Positions 21,806-35,702 of a stretch of DNA of 64,000 bases are shown here, in pieces (within the stretch, counting starts at the first letter, position 1; every line of letters begins with the position of its first letter). Source of the stretch: Reclinomonas americana ATCC 50394 (lineage: Eukaryota; Jakobida; Jakobea; Jakobida). The stretch is from NCBI GenBank assembly GCA_048213135.1, contig PS015059.1, positions 334,093 to 398,092 on the forward strand. Direction: 5' to 3'. Made by a program: the position numbers and the translations under genes. Under the pieces are notes generated by a model. That model ran no database searches. It was not told the DNA's origin and saw only the letters and a program-made list of their open reading frames with translations.

Positions 21806-23545
21806 ATGGACTCTGGGCCTCTGCGCTTCATCAGTGAGAAGGAGGTATGCAAGTAAGCAAAGCGAGAAAGAGAGAGAGAGAAGGAGGGAGGGAGAGAGAC
21901 AGAGAGACTGAGAGTGGCGTCTGAAGCAAGAGAGAGAGAGAGAGAGAGGCAGGAAGAGAGACAGAGGAAGAGACTGGGAGAGAGGTCCTCCCTTGCCTTT
22001 GAATGCAAAGAGAACTGAGAGAGAGAGAGAGTCAGGCATCAGTGTCATTCTTCTCTCTCACTCTTCACTCACTCTCTGTGAATAGCTTGCGGAGAAGCAT
22101 GCGAACGAGGAGGCAGCGCATGTGGGAGCACCGGATGCGCCGTATGATCCGCGACCGCTGTTTGAGAAGCTGCAGGAGCATAGGCAGGCGGCGGAGGATA
22201 AGTTCATGGAGCGATTCAAGAATCGTTGCGCGTGATAGGAGACAGGGAGGGAAAAGGGGAGGAGAAGGGCAGTCGTGGGGATAGGTGCAGAGGGAGAGAA
22301 TGGCTTGTCAGGAGCTGATTCGGCGCTGGGCATGAGAAGAGAACGATGCGGAGACAGGCGCAGGGAAGAGAAGAACGGTGCTGGGCTGAGAGGGAGAGAA
22401 TGGGCTGATTCGTCACTTGGGATAAGAAGAGAATGATGCGGAGACAGGCGTGGGAAAGAGGCTGTCACTGAGCATGAGAAGAGAACGATCGGGCGACAGG
22501 CACGTGGGATGCGGATCTTCACCTGGGAATGGCTTGTCAGGAGCGGATTATGTGTGGAGACAGGCGTGGGAAGAGAGGAAGGCTGCTGGGCTGAGAGGCT
22601 TGCAAGGAGCTGATTGGTCACTGGGGATAAGAAAAGAACGATGCGGAGACAGGCGTGGGAAAGAGGCTGCTGGGGGAGAGAATGGCTTGTCAAGAGCTGA
22701 TGCTTCAACGGCGATTAGATGCGGAGAAAAGCGTGTGAAAGTGAGAGAGAGAAAAGTGGCTTGTTCGGCTCTGGTACAAGACGAGAACAGTGCTGCAACT
22801 TCCGGGCTGTGAAACATGATTGAGTAACAGCAGCGTGAGGGATAAAAGGGCACTGGGAGGGGGTCGTTGACTGAAGGCGAGAAAGGGAAAGCAGAGTTAT
22901 GGCTCACATTTCCTCTCCCTTTTGCCCTTTCCCTTCTCCTCGCAGTTCCGCCGGCGGCCATCAGCGACGAAGATGCGGCGTTTCTCAACTCACAGCTGGC
23001 CGCGCAGCGCATGAAGGAGAGAATGCAGTACAGCCGCGATGAGGACGAGCTGCGACACTTTCGAGTTGCGCCTCTGCTTCTTCTTCGTCGTTGTCGTCGT
23101 CGTCGTCTCCTCACCATCTCTTTCACAGCTGGCCGTCTCCTCGATTGTGCGTCACGATGTGCACGAGCCGAGTGAGGTGCTGTTGCCGCCCACGATCCAG
23201 GCTCCGCTAGAGACAGTAGACAGCGCGTCGCCCACGTCGCTCTTTGCCGGCGTGTTGGCCACGCAACGTGCTGGCGGGGCCGCAAAAAAGACTGGATTCG
23301 GTCCGGTGGTGGTGGCGGCGCGACCAAAGAAGCCCGGTCAGCCGTCGTCGCCCGCTGTGGTGCTGGTGGCGCCGGCGGAGAAGAAGCGACCGCGCGAGGC
23401 TGGGGCCGACGAGGCGGAAGAGGAGCGTGCCACAAAGAGAGCCAACAATGCCACCACAGCCAAAGGCGAAGACGTCGATGATGCTGGCGTGCTGGGTGCG
23501 CTGGCTGGGTACGGGTCGGGCGACGACGACGATGATGAGGAATAG
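21806..23545 (+). CDS. FAM192A/NIP30 (PSME3-interacting protein) family nuclear protein
   Basis: Four exons (21806-21844, 22086-22224, 22946-23064, 23129-23545) give 237 residues in phase. It opens with FISEKE, the conserved (F)VSEKE start of the NIP30 N-domain; exon 2 has YDPRPLFEKLQEHRQAAEDK, equivalent to the family YDPRSLYE-LQ block; exon 3 has ISDEDAAFLNS in place of GLDEDE-FL. The C-terminus is basic then acidic and ends LGALAGYGSGDDDDDEE, the family's tail pattern. The human member binds proteasome activator PA28-gamma in the nucleus. Intron 2 holds a tandem repeat of its own. Confidence 0.88.
22297..22745. repeat. Intronic tandem repeat, imperfect units of about 70-110 bp
   Basis: The phrases ATGGCTTGTCAGGAGCTGAT, AAGAGAACGATGCGGAGACA and GGCGTGGGAAAGAG return about five times with varied spacing inside intron 2 of the NIP30-like gene. 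Confidence 0.8.
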
Positions 23546-23655
23546 ATGAATCAATGGGGATGTGTTGTTGGGGAAAATAAGAGATGCCGCGTGCGTTCAT
23601 TAATCTATGGTGAGTGAGCGAGCAAGCGAGCGACAAAAATGGGCCAGCGGAAAAT

Positions 23656-26025
<2,370 letters not shown>

Positions 26026-26154
26026 GGGCGCACCGACGGGCGACGTGATGCAGCATTTCCTCGCGCGTTGTGTTGATGAAGAGAAACGATTGATTGGTTC
26101 ACTGGTGGATCAATGTGACTGCTTCTCTCTCTTGTGTGTTGTGGTGGGGGGCGA

Positions 26155-28488
26155 TTATTCCTCCAGAGCGGCGCGGGCTGCGGCCAGCTCGCGAGCGTCC
26201 TCGAAGCTCTTCTGCGCGTGGTGTGGGGAGGGAGGTGTTAGTTGCGAGGAGAAATGTGTGCGCGCGAGAGAGAAAGAGAGGCACGGAGAGCGAGAAGGAG
26301 AGGGATTCAACGCCCGAGAAGACGAGATGTGGGATGAACATGCGGAGATATCGATGGGAGACGGGCAGCGTCAAGAGCACGGAATGCGAGAGACGGACGG
26401 GGTGAGGAGAAAGAGAGAGAGATTCAGAACAAGAGCAGACAGCTGTGGGAAGCAAGACTGCTGTGCATGGAGACGGCGCACCAGCAGAGACGCATTGACG
26501 AGGAGGCAGGCAGTGTGACGAGCGCTGAAGGCGAGGGACGGACGGTAGGAGAGGCAGACAACGAGGGGAAGAGATGGGAGGGAGTAAAAGTGAGAGGAGG
26601 AAATAATATCGTGGAATGATGAAGGCAAACAGAAGAGGAGAGCAGACCTGCAGCGGTCGGACAAACAGGGAGAGAGATAGGAAAGGGGAAGACGATGCAC
26701 AGGATCTGAGAAAGAGATGACGAGTACATATTCGATGGAAAGAAAAAGAGCAGGAAAAGAGGCAATAGACCGCAAAAGGAGGGGGGGGGGGGAGGCGAAT
26801 AGACTTGCAGTGGACTGAATCGGGGAGACGTCGCACAGGATCTGAAATGAGAGGAGCGACATGACGTGGAAAGGTGGGCGCGCACGAAAACGGAGAGGCA
26901 TTGACAGGAAGGCGGGCGGCGTGCAGAGCGCTGAAAGCAAGGAGAGGAGCGACTCTGCACATCGTCTGCCTCCGTCACGCACATTCACATGCATGCACAT
27001 GAGAGAGACACACTTCAGAACACACGCTACAACGACGACAGGAGCCACTGGCATCTTTGCCTTGAGAGGCGAGATGAGGCGAGAGAAGGGGACATGACAA
27101 TGCGGCGCGGAGCACGTTCCACTTGAAGAAATGCAACGAGGAAAGGCCCGCGCGACAATGCGGAAGAGACGTGCACACGGAACCACAAGATGGGCGAGGC
27201 ATGGAATCGAGGCAAGGAGTGACCGACGGAGACACGGAGTGAATCAATCGCCGATACTCGGCAGTGCATGCAGATGATTGACGCACGAAAGAGCGATACA
27301 CACACAACCTGCAGACAAAGTGATGGCGAGAAAGGCGAGCAACGAAGAGAGAACGAGCGCATCGATGTGAGACAGGAAGGATGTTTGCTGCAATCGTTGA
27401 AGCACGTGCATAACAGACGATGGACACAAAGATGCAAGTGCGAAGGAGGGAAGAGCAAGTGTGGAAAGAAGGAGAGAAGCAAGGGTGGAAGAGAGAAGAA
27501 GAATGAGCAAAGAGGTGACAGCAATGATGCAAGTGACGCACGAGTGAGGGGGAGAGAGAGAGGGAGAGAAGAAGAGTGAACAAGTGACAGCAATGATGCA
27601 AGTGACGCAGAGTGAGGAGAGAGAGAGAGAGAGAGAGTGAGCGAGGAGAAGCGTTGACCAGAGAGAAGGAGAGAGTCAGAGTGAGAGATACGATCACGAA
27701 TGCAATCACAAAGCTGACGCAATCGCTCTCTCTCTCTCTCACTCTCTCTCACTCTCTCTCTCTCTCTCTCTCCCTCTCTCTCCCTCTCNNNNNNNNNNNN
27801 NNNNNNNNNNNNNNNNNNNNNNNNNNNNNNNNNNNNNNNNNNNNNNNNNNNNNNNNNNNNNNNNNNNNNNNNNNNNNNNNNNNNNNNNNNNNNNNNNNNN
27901 NNNNNNNNNNNNNNNNNNNNNNNNNNNNNNNNNNNNNNNNNNNNNNNNNNNNNNNNNNNNNNNNNNNNNNNNNNNNNNNNNNNNNNNNNNNNNNNNNNNN
28001 NNNNNNNNNNNNNNNNNNNNNNNNNNNNNNNNNNNNNNNNNNNNNNNNNNNNNNNNNNNNNNNNNNNNNNNNNNNNNNNNNNNNNNNNNNNNNNNNNNNN
28101 NNNNNNNNNNNNNNNNNNNNNNNNNNNNNNNNNNNNNNNNNNNNNNNNNNNNNNNNNNNNNNNNNNNNNNNNNNNNNNNNNNNNNNNNNNNNNNNNNNNN
28201 NNNNNNNNNNNNNNNNNNNNNNNNNNNNNNNNNNNNNNNNNNNNNNNNNNNNNNNNNNNNNNNNNNNNNNNNNNNNNNNNNNNNNNNNNNNNNNNNNNNN
28301 NNNNNNNNNNNNNNNNNNNNNNNNNNNNNNNNNNNNNNNNNNNNNNNNNNNNNNNNNNNNNNNNNNNNNNNNNNNCCCTACCGTTGTCGTTCCGTCGTCG
28401 TACGTCTCGACGACGACGTAGTAGACGTCGTCGTCGTCGTTACCGTACTACGTACCGTCCGTCCGGTCCGTACGAACGACGTACGCGA

Positions 28489-28543
<55 letters not shown>

Positions 28544-28867
28544 CTCTCTCCTCCTCCTCCTCTCTCTCTCTCTCTCTCTCTCTGTGACACACACACACGC
28601 AACTCCCTTGTTGGCCTCGTTCCACATGAAATCAAACGACTTGTTCACCGCAATGTCGCCCACAATAGCACCACCAATAATGTACGCCACGTACACCTAA
28701 GACAAACACACACAAAGAGAGAGAGAGAGAGAGTGCCATGTCAGTGTCAGCCATGTGCGCGCGTGCACATTCATTTCTCTTGCTTATGCGCGCGCGCAGT
28801 TTGTGTGAGTGTGTACCTTGTTGCTCCTGAACAGAGTGTTGTAGACGCTGGATGACAGGCGCTCCAT
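26155..28867 (-). CDS. Cytochrome bc1 complex subunit 9 (QCR9/UQCR10)
   Basis: Three small exons (28867-28817, 28696-28604, 26211-26155), all phase 0, give 66 residues, the normal family size (about 60-66). The order MERLSSSVYNTLFRSNK, then a membrane helix VYVAYIIGGAIVGDIAV, then FDFMWNEANKGKSFEDAREL reproduces the QCR9 pattern: T-L-F-R-N/S, single TM, FD near helix end, W/Y-N-x-x-NKGK. The product should sit in the mitochondrial inner membrane as part of complex III. Intron 2 is 2.4 kb and contains GA repeats and a 587-N gap, so the gene is invisible to ORF scans. The C-terminal LAAARAALEE is more acidic/alanine-rich than usual. Confidence 0.88.
27789..28600. repeat. 587-N gap bordered by CT runs and a TCG/TACG composite repeat
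   Basis: CT precedes the gap (27725-27788). After it, 28376-28490 is built of CGTCGT, TACGT, CCGTCC and ACGACG words, then a CT run to 28583. It lies in QCR9 intron 2. Confidence 0.85.
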
Positions 28868-28929
28868 TTCCCGACTTTGTGAGTGTGATTGTTGCGTGTC
28901 CTGTGTAGGACGTTTCCAAAACGTCGTCG

Positions 28930-29475
28930 AATTGTCTCACCAACGAACAAGCAGCAGCTGTCTTGATGGGTCCTTTTCCAAAACATCAACACAAAAACCA
29001 GTCTTGAGGCAGCAGCAGGTTTCCTTGTGTGTGTGTGTGTGTTCGTTCTCGGAGCTCCGAACAAGTCGTGAACTGCGATCTTCACCGCATGACCAGTGGC
29101 TTTNNNNNNNNNNNNNNNNNNNNNNNNNNNNNNNNNNNNNNNNNNNNNNNNNNNNNNNNNNNNNNNNNNNNNNNNNNNNNNNNNNNNNNNNNNNNNNNNN
29201 NNNNNNNNNNNNNNNNNNNNNNNNNNNNNNNNNNNNNNNNNNNNNNNNNNNNNNNNNNNNNNNNNNNNNNNNNNNNNNNNNNNNNNNNNNNNNNNNNNNN
29301 NNNNNNNNNNNNNNNNNNNNNNNNNNNNNNNNNNCAAAGCAAAGCCGGGTCCGGAACCGAGATGTAGGCAAAGCAAAAGTAGTGGTGGTGTCGTAGTTGG
29401 TGGCGTGGTTGAAACAGAAGAGAGCTTGTCATGTTGTTGGTGGGGCTCATATCGGTGGTGGCTTGAGCAGATGTT
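28930..29475 (+). repeat. Copy C of the dispersed repeat family (contains a gap)
   Basis: Matches copy D (32500-32900) along its length: ACCAACGAACAAGCAGCAGC, then GGAGCTCCGAACAAGTCG, AACTGCGATCTTCACCGCAT, CAAAGCAAAGCCGGGTCCGG and GCTCATATCGGTGGTGGC in the same order. A 231-N gap (29104-29334) removes the centre. It lies between QCR9 and the LZTFL1-like gene. Confidence 0.85.
29104..29334. other. Assembly gap (231 N), representative of 14 gaps
   Basis: Gaps lie at 4618-4637, 7840-7859, 12867-12953, 16683-16702, 21267-21425, 27789-28375, 29104-29334, 30987-31924, 37950-38122, 41027-41312, 46494-46752, 49751-50308, 51172-51191 and 63206-63225. Most sit in introns beside GA/CT tracts; the gap at 29104-29334 lies inside dispersed-repeat copy C. 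The exact 20-N ones are probably of unknown length. Confidence 0.95.
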
Positions 29476-29645
29476 CGGCGCATATCGATCAGAATTCGTT
29501 CTTACCTTCCGCTCTACCAGATGCTTCTCTGAAGTACTCTGCTTCCTCTCTCCACCGGCGCGCATTACCGCGAAAAGAACTTCAAGCCTCTTTACCCTTC
29601 ACCCTTTCCACTCCCTCTCTCACTCCCCTCTCCCTTCCCCTCCTC

Positions 29646-31933
29646 TCAGCTCCTCTCCACCTCTCCATCCGAATCATCGTCAGCCCCACCTGACGAGCCG
29701 CCGCCGAGCTTGGCCAGCTGTGCCCTCAGCTCCTGAATGGTCTGGTTCTTGCTGTCGAGCATCTTGCGCAGGTTCTTGAACTGGGAGCTGTCCTGCAGGC
29801 GGCCATTCAGCTCGCCCTCCAGCTGCGCCACCTGCGCCGTCCGTCGATCGACCTCGGCACGCGCCTCGGCCAGCTCGCGCTTCAGCGTGTTCACCTGCTC
29901 CTGCTGCGCGGCGGCGGCGGCACCCGACTGCACCGACGCGTCGGCCGACTTGGAGGCGTGCTCCGACAGGCGCGCCTGCAACGCCTCCACCTGCTGCTGC
30001 AGCTCCCTCTCTCGGCTCTGGCTGGCCGCGTTGGCATCGCTCAGCTTGTCCCGCAGCGCAAACACCTCCTCATTCAGCTGCGACTTGTCGTGCATGACAG
30101 TCACCAACTGCTCCTGCAGCTTCTTCAGTTTCTCGCTCTCCTCCGCCGCCGACATGGCCGCGGCTGCGGGTGCGGCGGCAGCGGCAGGTGCTGCCGACGA
30201 GCTGGACATGCTCGGCAATCCCCTCCCCCCGCCCGCCATGGGCGCCATCAGCAAGCGCTGTGCCGCACCCGACGCCTCGGCCTTGGCCATGGCCAGCTCC
30301 AGCTTCACGGCGTCGACACCGCGCGTCGATTGCGAGTCGAGGGTGGTGAAATCGATGGGCGGGTTGATCGGGCCCGGCACGTGCGACATGATGCGGCGAA
30401 TGAGTTCTGCGTGCACCTTGGCCTCGTCCTCGAACTCGGTGTCTGGGGGGAGGAGGGGAAAGAAAAGGGGGAGGAAAGGGGTAAGGGGGTGAGGGGCGAA
30501 AGAGAGAGAATGGACAGATCATAACGAGAAGGAGTCAAAAGAGGTTTCGGCAGAGAGGAGCAAGAAACCAGATCAATCGTGCTTTGTACCACGATGAAGG
30601 AGATGAGAATGGAAATGGGTAAAATGAAAGGAGGACAGGGAGAGAGACCAAGAGCGCGGACAATCAATAAGACAACTCGAAAAACGGAGCAGAGAGGAGT
30701 GTGCAGAGCAGGGCTGCACGCAGAGAGACACACACATGAAAAGAGGGACCGCATGAGCGAGTATGATGCGTGTGGGCGAGTGAGAGAAAGAGAGAGACCG
30801 ACAGAGACTGAGTGAAGCGCGTATAGAATAGGACTACGCACCGAGTGTCACACATACAAAAGAGAGACAGCAAAAGCGAGTATGATGTGTGTGTGTGAGA
30901 GAGAGAAACCGTGAAACAGAGAGAGAAAGTGAGTGATTGTGCGAGTGAAGGGGGGAGGGAGGGAGGAGTGAGGGAGTGAGTGAGAGNNNNNNNNNNNNNN
31001 NNNNNNNNNNNNNNNNNNNNNNNNNNNNNNNNNNNNNNNNNNNNNNNNNNNNNNNNNNNNNNNNNNNNNNNNNNNNNNNNNNNNNNNNNNNNNNNNNNNN
31101 NNNNNNNNNNNNNNNNNNNNNNNNNNNNNNNNNNNNNNNNNNNNNNNNNNNNNNNNNNNNNNNNNNNNNNNNNNNNNNNNNNNNNNNNNNNNNNNNNNNN
31201 NNNNNNNNNNNNNNNNNNNNNNNNNNNNNNNNNNNNNNNNNNNNNNNNNNNNNNNNNNNNNNNNNNNNNNNNNNNNNNNNNNNNNNNNNNNNNNNNNNNN
31301 NNNNNNNNNNNNNNNNNNNNNNNNNNNNNNNNNNNNNNNNNNNNNNNNNNNNNNNNNNNNNNNNNNNNNNNNNNNNNNNNNNNNNNNNNNNNNNNNNNNN
31401 NNNNNNNNNNNNNNNNNNNNNNNNNNNNNNNNNNNNNNNNNNNNNNNNNNNNNNNNNNNNNNNNNNNNNNNNNNNNNNNNNNNNNNNNNNNNNNNNNNNN
31501 NNNNNNNNNNNNNNNNNNNNNNNNNNNNNNNNNNNNNNNNNNNNNNNNNNNNNNNNNNNNNNNNNNNNNNNNNNNNNNNNNNNNNNNNNNNNNNNNNNNN
31601 NNNNNNNNNNNNNNNNNNNNNNNNNNNNNNNNNNNNNNNNNNNNNNNNNNNNNNNNNNNNNNNNNNNNNNNNNNNNNNNNNNNNNNNNNNNNNNNNNNNN
31701 NNNNNNNNNNNNNNNNNNNNNNNNNNNNNNNNNNNNNNNNNNNNNNNNNNNNNNNNNNNNNNNNNNNNNNNNNNNNNNNNNNNNNNNNNNNNNNNNNNNN
31801 NNNNNNNNNNNNNNNNNNNNNNNNNNNNNNNNNNNNNNNNNNNNNNNNNNNNNNNNNNNNNNNNNNNNNNNNNNNNNNNNNNNNNNNNNNNNNNNNNNNN
31901 NNNNNNNNNNNNNNNNNNNNNNNNACGACGACA

Positions 31934-32006
<73 letters not shown>

Positions 32007-32290
32007 TCACCCCTCTCACGCACCCACATTGCCCTTGATAAATCCACACAAATCATCAATCAAGTCCACGACCTCTTTCCGTGAGTATGCCTCGTCAAAC
32101 AACCTACACGAAATACATGAGTGACATGCACACACACAGAGAAAGAGCAAGAGAGAGAGAGAGAGTGTGTGACACACGCGCACCTCGACTCCTTCACATC
32201 CTCAAACGGTTTCTCAATCTCCTCCACGTGCAACTGCCGACGCGCAGTGACGTATGTCGAGTACACTCGCAACAACTGCGCTGCCTCCAT
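29646..32290 (-). CDS. LZTFL1: LZTFL1 (BBS17) homologue, ciliary trafficking regulator
   Basis: Three exons (32290-32184, 32103-32024, 30442-29646) splice in phase to 327 residues (human about 299). The junction 1/2 gives FEDVKESRLFDEAYSRKEVV, aligning with the family's QDLKESRL-x5-EV block, and junction 2/3 gives VDTEFEDEAKVHAELIRRIM, aligning with its VESEL-LLRQLF block. An Ala/Ser linker follows, then a long coiled coil (about residues 170-315) ending QFKNLRKMLDSKNQTIQELR, the family's C-terminal signature (Y/F-x-N-x-x-x-L-x-x-KN-x-x-I-x-x-LR). The tail is acidic. In animals LZTFL1 controls BBSome entry to cilia, so a ciliated or flagellated cell is implied. Intron 2 holds a 938-N gap. Confidence 0.85.
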
Positions 32291-32499
32291 GGCCTTCTCT
32301 CTCAACACACTAACAACACTGTAAATTTCGAACGTTGCAACGGTGAGCAGGACATCTCGTGAGGTGCGTGACTTGCAGTTCTGCTTGCCTCTCACAAGGC
32401 ACGAGGTTATGCCAGTCGGTCGGGAAACGTAGAGGCGCTGGGTGCTTTTGGAGCTTCTACAGATGAAGTGAAACTGGTGACGTCGACGTCGATATTTGT

Positions 32500-32905
32500 T
32501 CGTGATCGCCAACAAACAAGCAACTGTCTTGATGACCAAGTTCAACCCTTTCCAAAACACCGCAGCAGCAGGTTTCTTGTGTATGTGTGTTCGCTCTCGG
32601 ATCCGGAGCTCCGAACAAGTCGAGAACTGCGATCTTCACCGCATAAGTGTGGTTGACCAGTGGATTTGACACACTTGCATAGACGCATAGCGTTTTTCTG
32701 CGATCGTACACGGCACATCGAATCTCGCGAAATGGCCAGAGCCAGGCAAACAAAGCAAAGCCGGGTCCGGATCCATGAAGCAAAGCAAAGCAAAGCAGTG
32801 GAGGCGTCGTCATTGATGGTGTGGTTGAATGCAAGAGAACTTGTCATGTTGCTGGTGAGGCTCATATCGGTGGTGGCGTGGGCAGGTGGTGCGCGCATTT
32901 GCTGC
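32500..32905 (+). repeat. Copy D of the dispersed repeat family (most complete)
   Basis: Shows the blocks found in copy C without a gap: CCAACAAACAAGCAACTGTC, CCAAGTTCAACC, GGAGCTCCGAACAAGTCGAG, GCGATCTTCACCGCATAAG, CAAAGCAAAGCCGGGTCCGG and GCTCATATCGGTGGTGGC. About 400 bp, no obvious coding capacity, no terminal inverted repeat that I can see. It lies between the LZTFL1 homologue and the ankyrin gene. Confidence 0.85.
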
Positions 32906-33009
32906 AGCAGTGATTCCAACACTGTGACAGCCACTGACCTGTAGCCGTGTAGCATGCCACAGCGGACGCACCAGTCAAAGTGACACGTTCTTCGCCTTGG
33001 ATACATACT

Positions 33010-35216
33010 TCAATCATATGCGTCACTCAATTGCTTCCTGAATGAATCAAACGTCTCGACAAGAAGCACAATCTGCATCCAAAGGTTAGACGACAACACC
33101 ACTCCCATGCTGGCCAGCAGCTTGTCGGCCAGCAACACATGGTAGATTTCGAACAGTAGCACACGATGCAAGGTTGAGCACGCGAAACCGCGCATGACGC
33201 CACCCGGCGCCAGCATTCTAACCAGCGGAGACTCGATATCGAAGCAGCAACTTCGACGATTGCTGCGGTACATGCGACGGGCATCTCCGACAATTAAAGT
33301 GTCGATCAGACGGCGGAACACGTCAGACGACGGCGCCGCGTCTTGTCGTGGCGGTGCAATGGCGCAGCTGAGCTGCACAAGTGGGAACGGCGACGGCACC
33401 GAGTAATCCGCGGCCGCTTCAAGCACCCACCTGAGCTCGCTGGAGGCGAGAGCACACTTGCACTGATCAGCCCACTCGCTCGCAGTGTGCTCCTCGGGCT
33501 CGCTCGTCAGCTGCACGAAAACGCCCGCGCCACGTTAAGCAATGTGCAATACAAGAGACTTGCTCACGCACACACACAAACGACAATGGCACAAACCTCA
33601 GCTACGTGAGCACCAGTAAGACAACAAAAGGCGAGCTGGTCAAGGTCCCAGCCAGGCCGCTCACCGCTCTCAATTTGACAGTCAATCCTTTTCATCTCTT
33701 TCTCCAACAACCCATCGTTCACCACGGGCAGGACATACGATAAGGAGTACAGAAGCCGTAGCGGCGAGATGTCGCCGTCGTCGAAGCGATCTCTAATCAC
33801 GTCCTGAAGAATCGCAACCCACTGGCCGCGGCTCTCGGCCTCCACATGCACTGCATCCATAATCTTGGGAAACACCAATTCGCTCGACAACTCTCTTCCC
33901 TGCATGCAGCCATCCTGAAGACAGTCTATAAAGGCAAGAGCGAGATCATCCAAAGTCACATGCGATCGGTACTGCGGATACTCCAGCAAACAGTGAACCG
34001 TGATCGCCAACGGAAGAATGCTCTGCTGCAAAACGCACTCGGCAACCTGTCCATCGTCAAGAGCTCCCTCCATGAACCGAGGATTGTCCAGAACAACCCG
34101 CAGCACGCGTGCATCACTGATAGTGCGAAGAAGTTGCTGCAGCCAACTGGTCCTGCGCGGGTGGCATGAGAGATCGCTCTGCAGCAGTGTCCGCAGCATG
34201 GTACAATCAGACGTTTGCGCGGCCACCTCAAACGGTGTTCCTGGCGGCACATCGCCATCGAACAAGCGCACCAAGCGCCCATCTCTTCTGACACAAATGT
34301 CCACGAGTTGGTCATCGGCATCCGCCGGTGTGGTAGCATCCCGAGCCCAGCTGGCGCGAGTGAACATTACACCGGAACCGTCACCCACAACGACCTCGTC
34401 TCGCTCCAGCAACAGTGACACAACATCCGCATGGCCATTCAAGCACGCTTGCAGCAGAGCAATATTATCCGGTTGTCCCGGGTACACCCTATCGTCGGCG
34501 AGCAACGCCGCCACCACTGTTGTGTGGCCGCGAGATGCCGCCTGTCGCAACGGCATATTGTCGGCAACGGTAGGGTCGGCGATGCCTTCGTCCAGCAGCA
34601 GCCGCAAAGTCTCCACATCGTTGGTGGCGGCCGCCAACTCAAGTCGCACGCTCGCCTCCAGGTTGTGCAGCGGCCACGCCTCACGGAGGTCGTCAAGGAC
34701 GGCCTTTTTCCGGCAAATCATGCAGTGTCGCACGGACTTGATCAACATCAACTCGACAAGTTCGGGGTCGACATGAAGACCGAGACCGCCCAGACGTCGG
34801 ATGGCGAAGCCATCAGACACACTGACAGCGGCCCGCAATGCCACATCCAGTGCCTGCGGGCTCATCGCATACTCAATCAGCGGCGTGCGACCGTGCTTCC
34901 GCTCTTGCATAACATTCAGCACGTCTTGCAGGCGACCGCCGACGACTGCGGCAACAGGCCACCACGGACACCATTTGGCCACACTGTCAAAGAATGCGAC
35001 GGGCACCAGGTGGAGGAGAGCAGTGACAGACGCCGTCGGCGCCATCCACAAGCAATGGGCTACTGCGCTCACCCACAAATGCTCCTTGAGCTTCTTCGTC
35101 TTCCACAGACGTTCAGCCGCCGCCTTGTCCACGCGCCCACGCACAGCTTGTGTCAGAAGTGTGGTTGCCTCGCGCCAGGAATGCTGTTTCGCGCAGCAAG
35201 AAAAGATGCAAGTGAG

Positions 35217-35272
<56 letters not shown>

Positions 35273-35531
35273 ATACCTGTGCATCCACATAAGCTGGGGG
35301 AGGCCTCGGTTCCGTACCAGCATCGCGACACAATATTAATGCCGTATACACAGCCCATGCCGCGCTTTCACACTCGTGGGCGTCGATCTTCAGCCGCACA
35401 CTGTCGCAAGTTTTCTCGACAGTGCTCGCCTTATGCAGCAGTTCTTCAAGCAAGTCGGAGGGTGACAGAGGGGCGGATGATGAAGCCGTGGAATGTGTGT
35501 GTGCAAGAGGACGTGAAGTTACAATCTTCAA
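33010..35531 (-). CDS. Ankyrin-repeat protein
   Basis: Three exons in phase: an open first exon ending at 35277 (5' end not settled; the frame is open from about 35531 but has no clear ATG), 35183-33597 and 33510-33010. The central exon alone is 529 codons. Around its middle, NMPLRQAASRGHTTVVAALL and ALLQACLNGHADVVSLLLER are ankyrin repeats, with weaker repeats on both sides (LELAAATNDVETLRLLLDEG). The N-terminal part and the C-terminal 170 residues are helical with no domain I recognise. The spacing LLADDRVYPGQPDN-ALL resembles the ankyrin type seen in large protist families. Partner and function unknown. Intron 1 contains an (AC)n run. Confidence 0.8.
35219..35268. repeat. (AC)n microsatellite
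   Basis: Fifty bp of AC dinucleotides filling most of intron 1 of the ankyrin gene. Confidence 0.95.
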
Positions 35532-35702
35532 GCTTCGCGAACCTCGCTACATGAGCCAGGCGGAACGTCTGGTGTAAGCTGTCACAGTATGATAAGTTCA
35601 ATGAAGCGTCAAGATACAAGGAAGCGCTGCGCGTCTGAAGGCCGCCTACGTTTGTCGAAACGCTTCACCAAGAGTCGCCGCGTTTGATCTCTCGTCGTTT
35701 CA

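Noticed and set aside
22867-23175. Plus-strand ORF around the third NIP30 exon read without splicing
   Set aside because: The spliced frame (acceptor at 22945, donor at 23065) gives the conserved NIP30 motif; the read-through frame does not.
26099-27752. Several 200-290 codon minus-strand ORFs rich in Leu, Ser, Pro
   Set aside because: They lie in the GA-rich 2.4-kb intron of QCR9 and show no protein-like pattern apart from the 57-nt terminal exon.
29737-30524. Ser/Cys/Ala-rich and His-rich plus-strand ORFs
   Set aside because: Antisense to the LZTFL1 coiled-coil exon.
34431-35339. 302-codon plus-strand ORF and the overlapping 34000-34776 ORF
   Set aside because: Antisense shadow of the long ankyrin-gene exon; composition is random-like.
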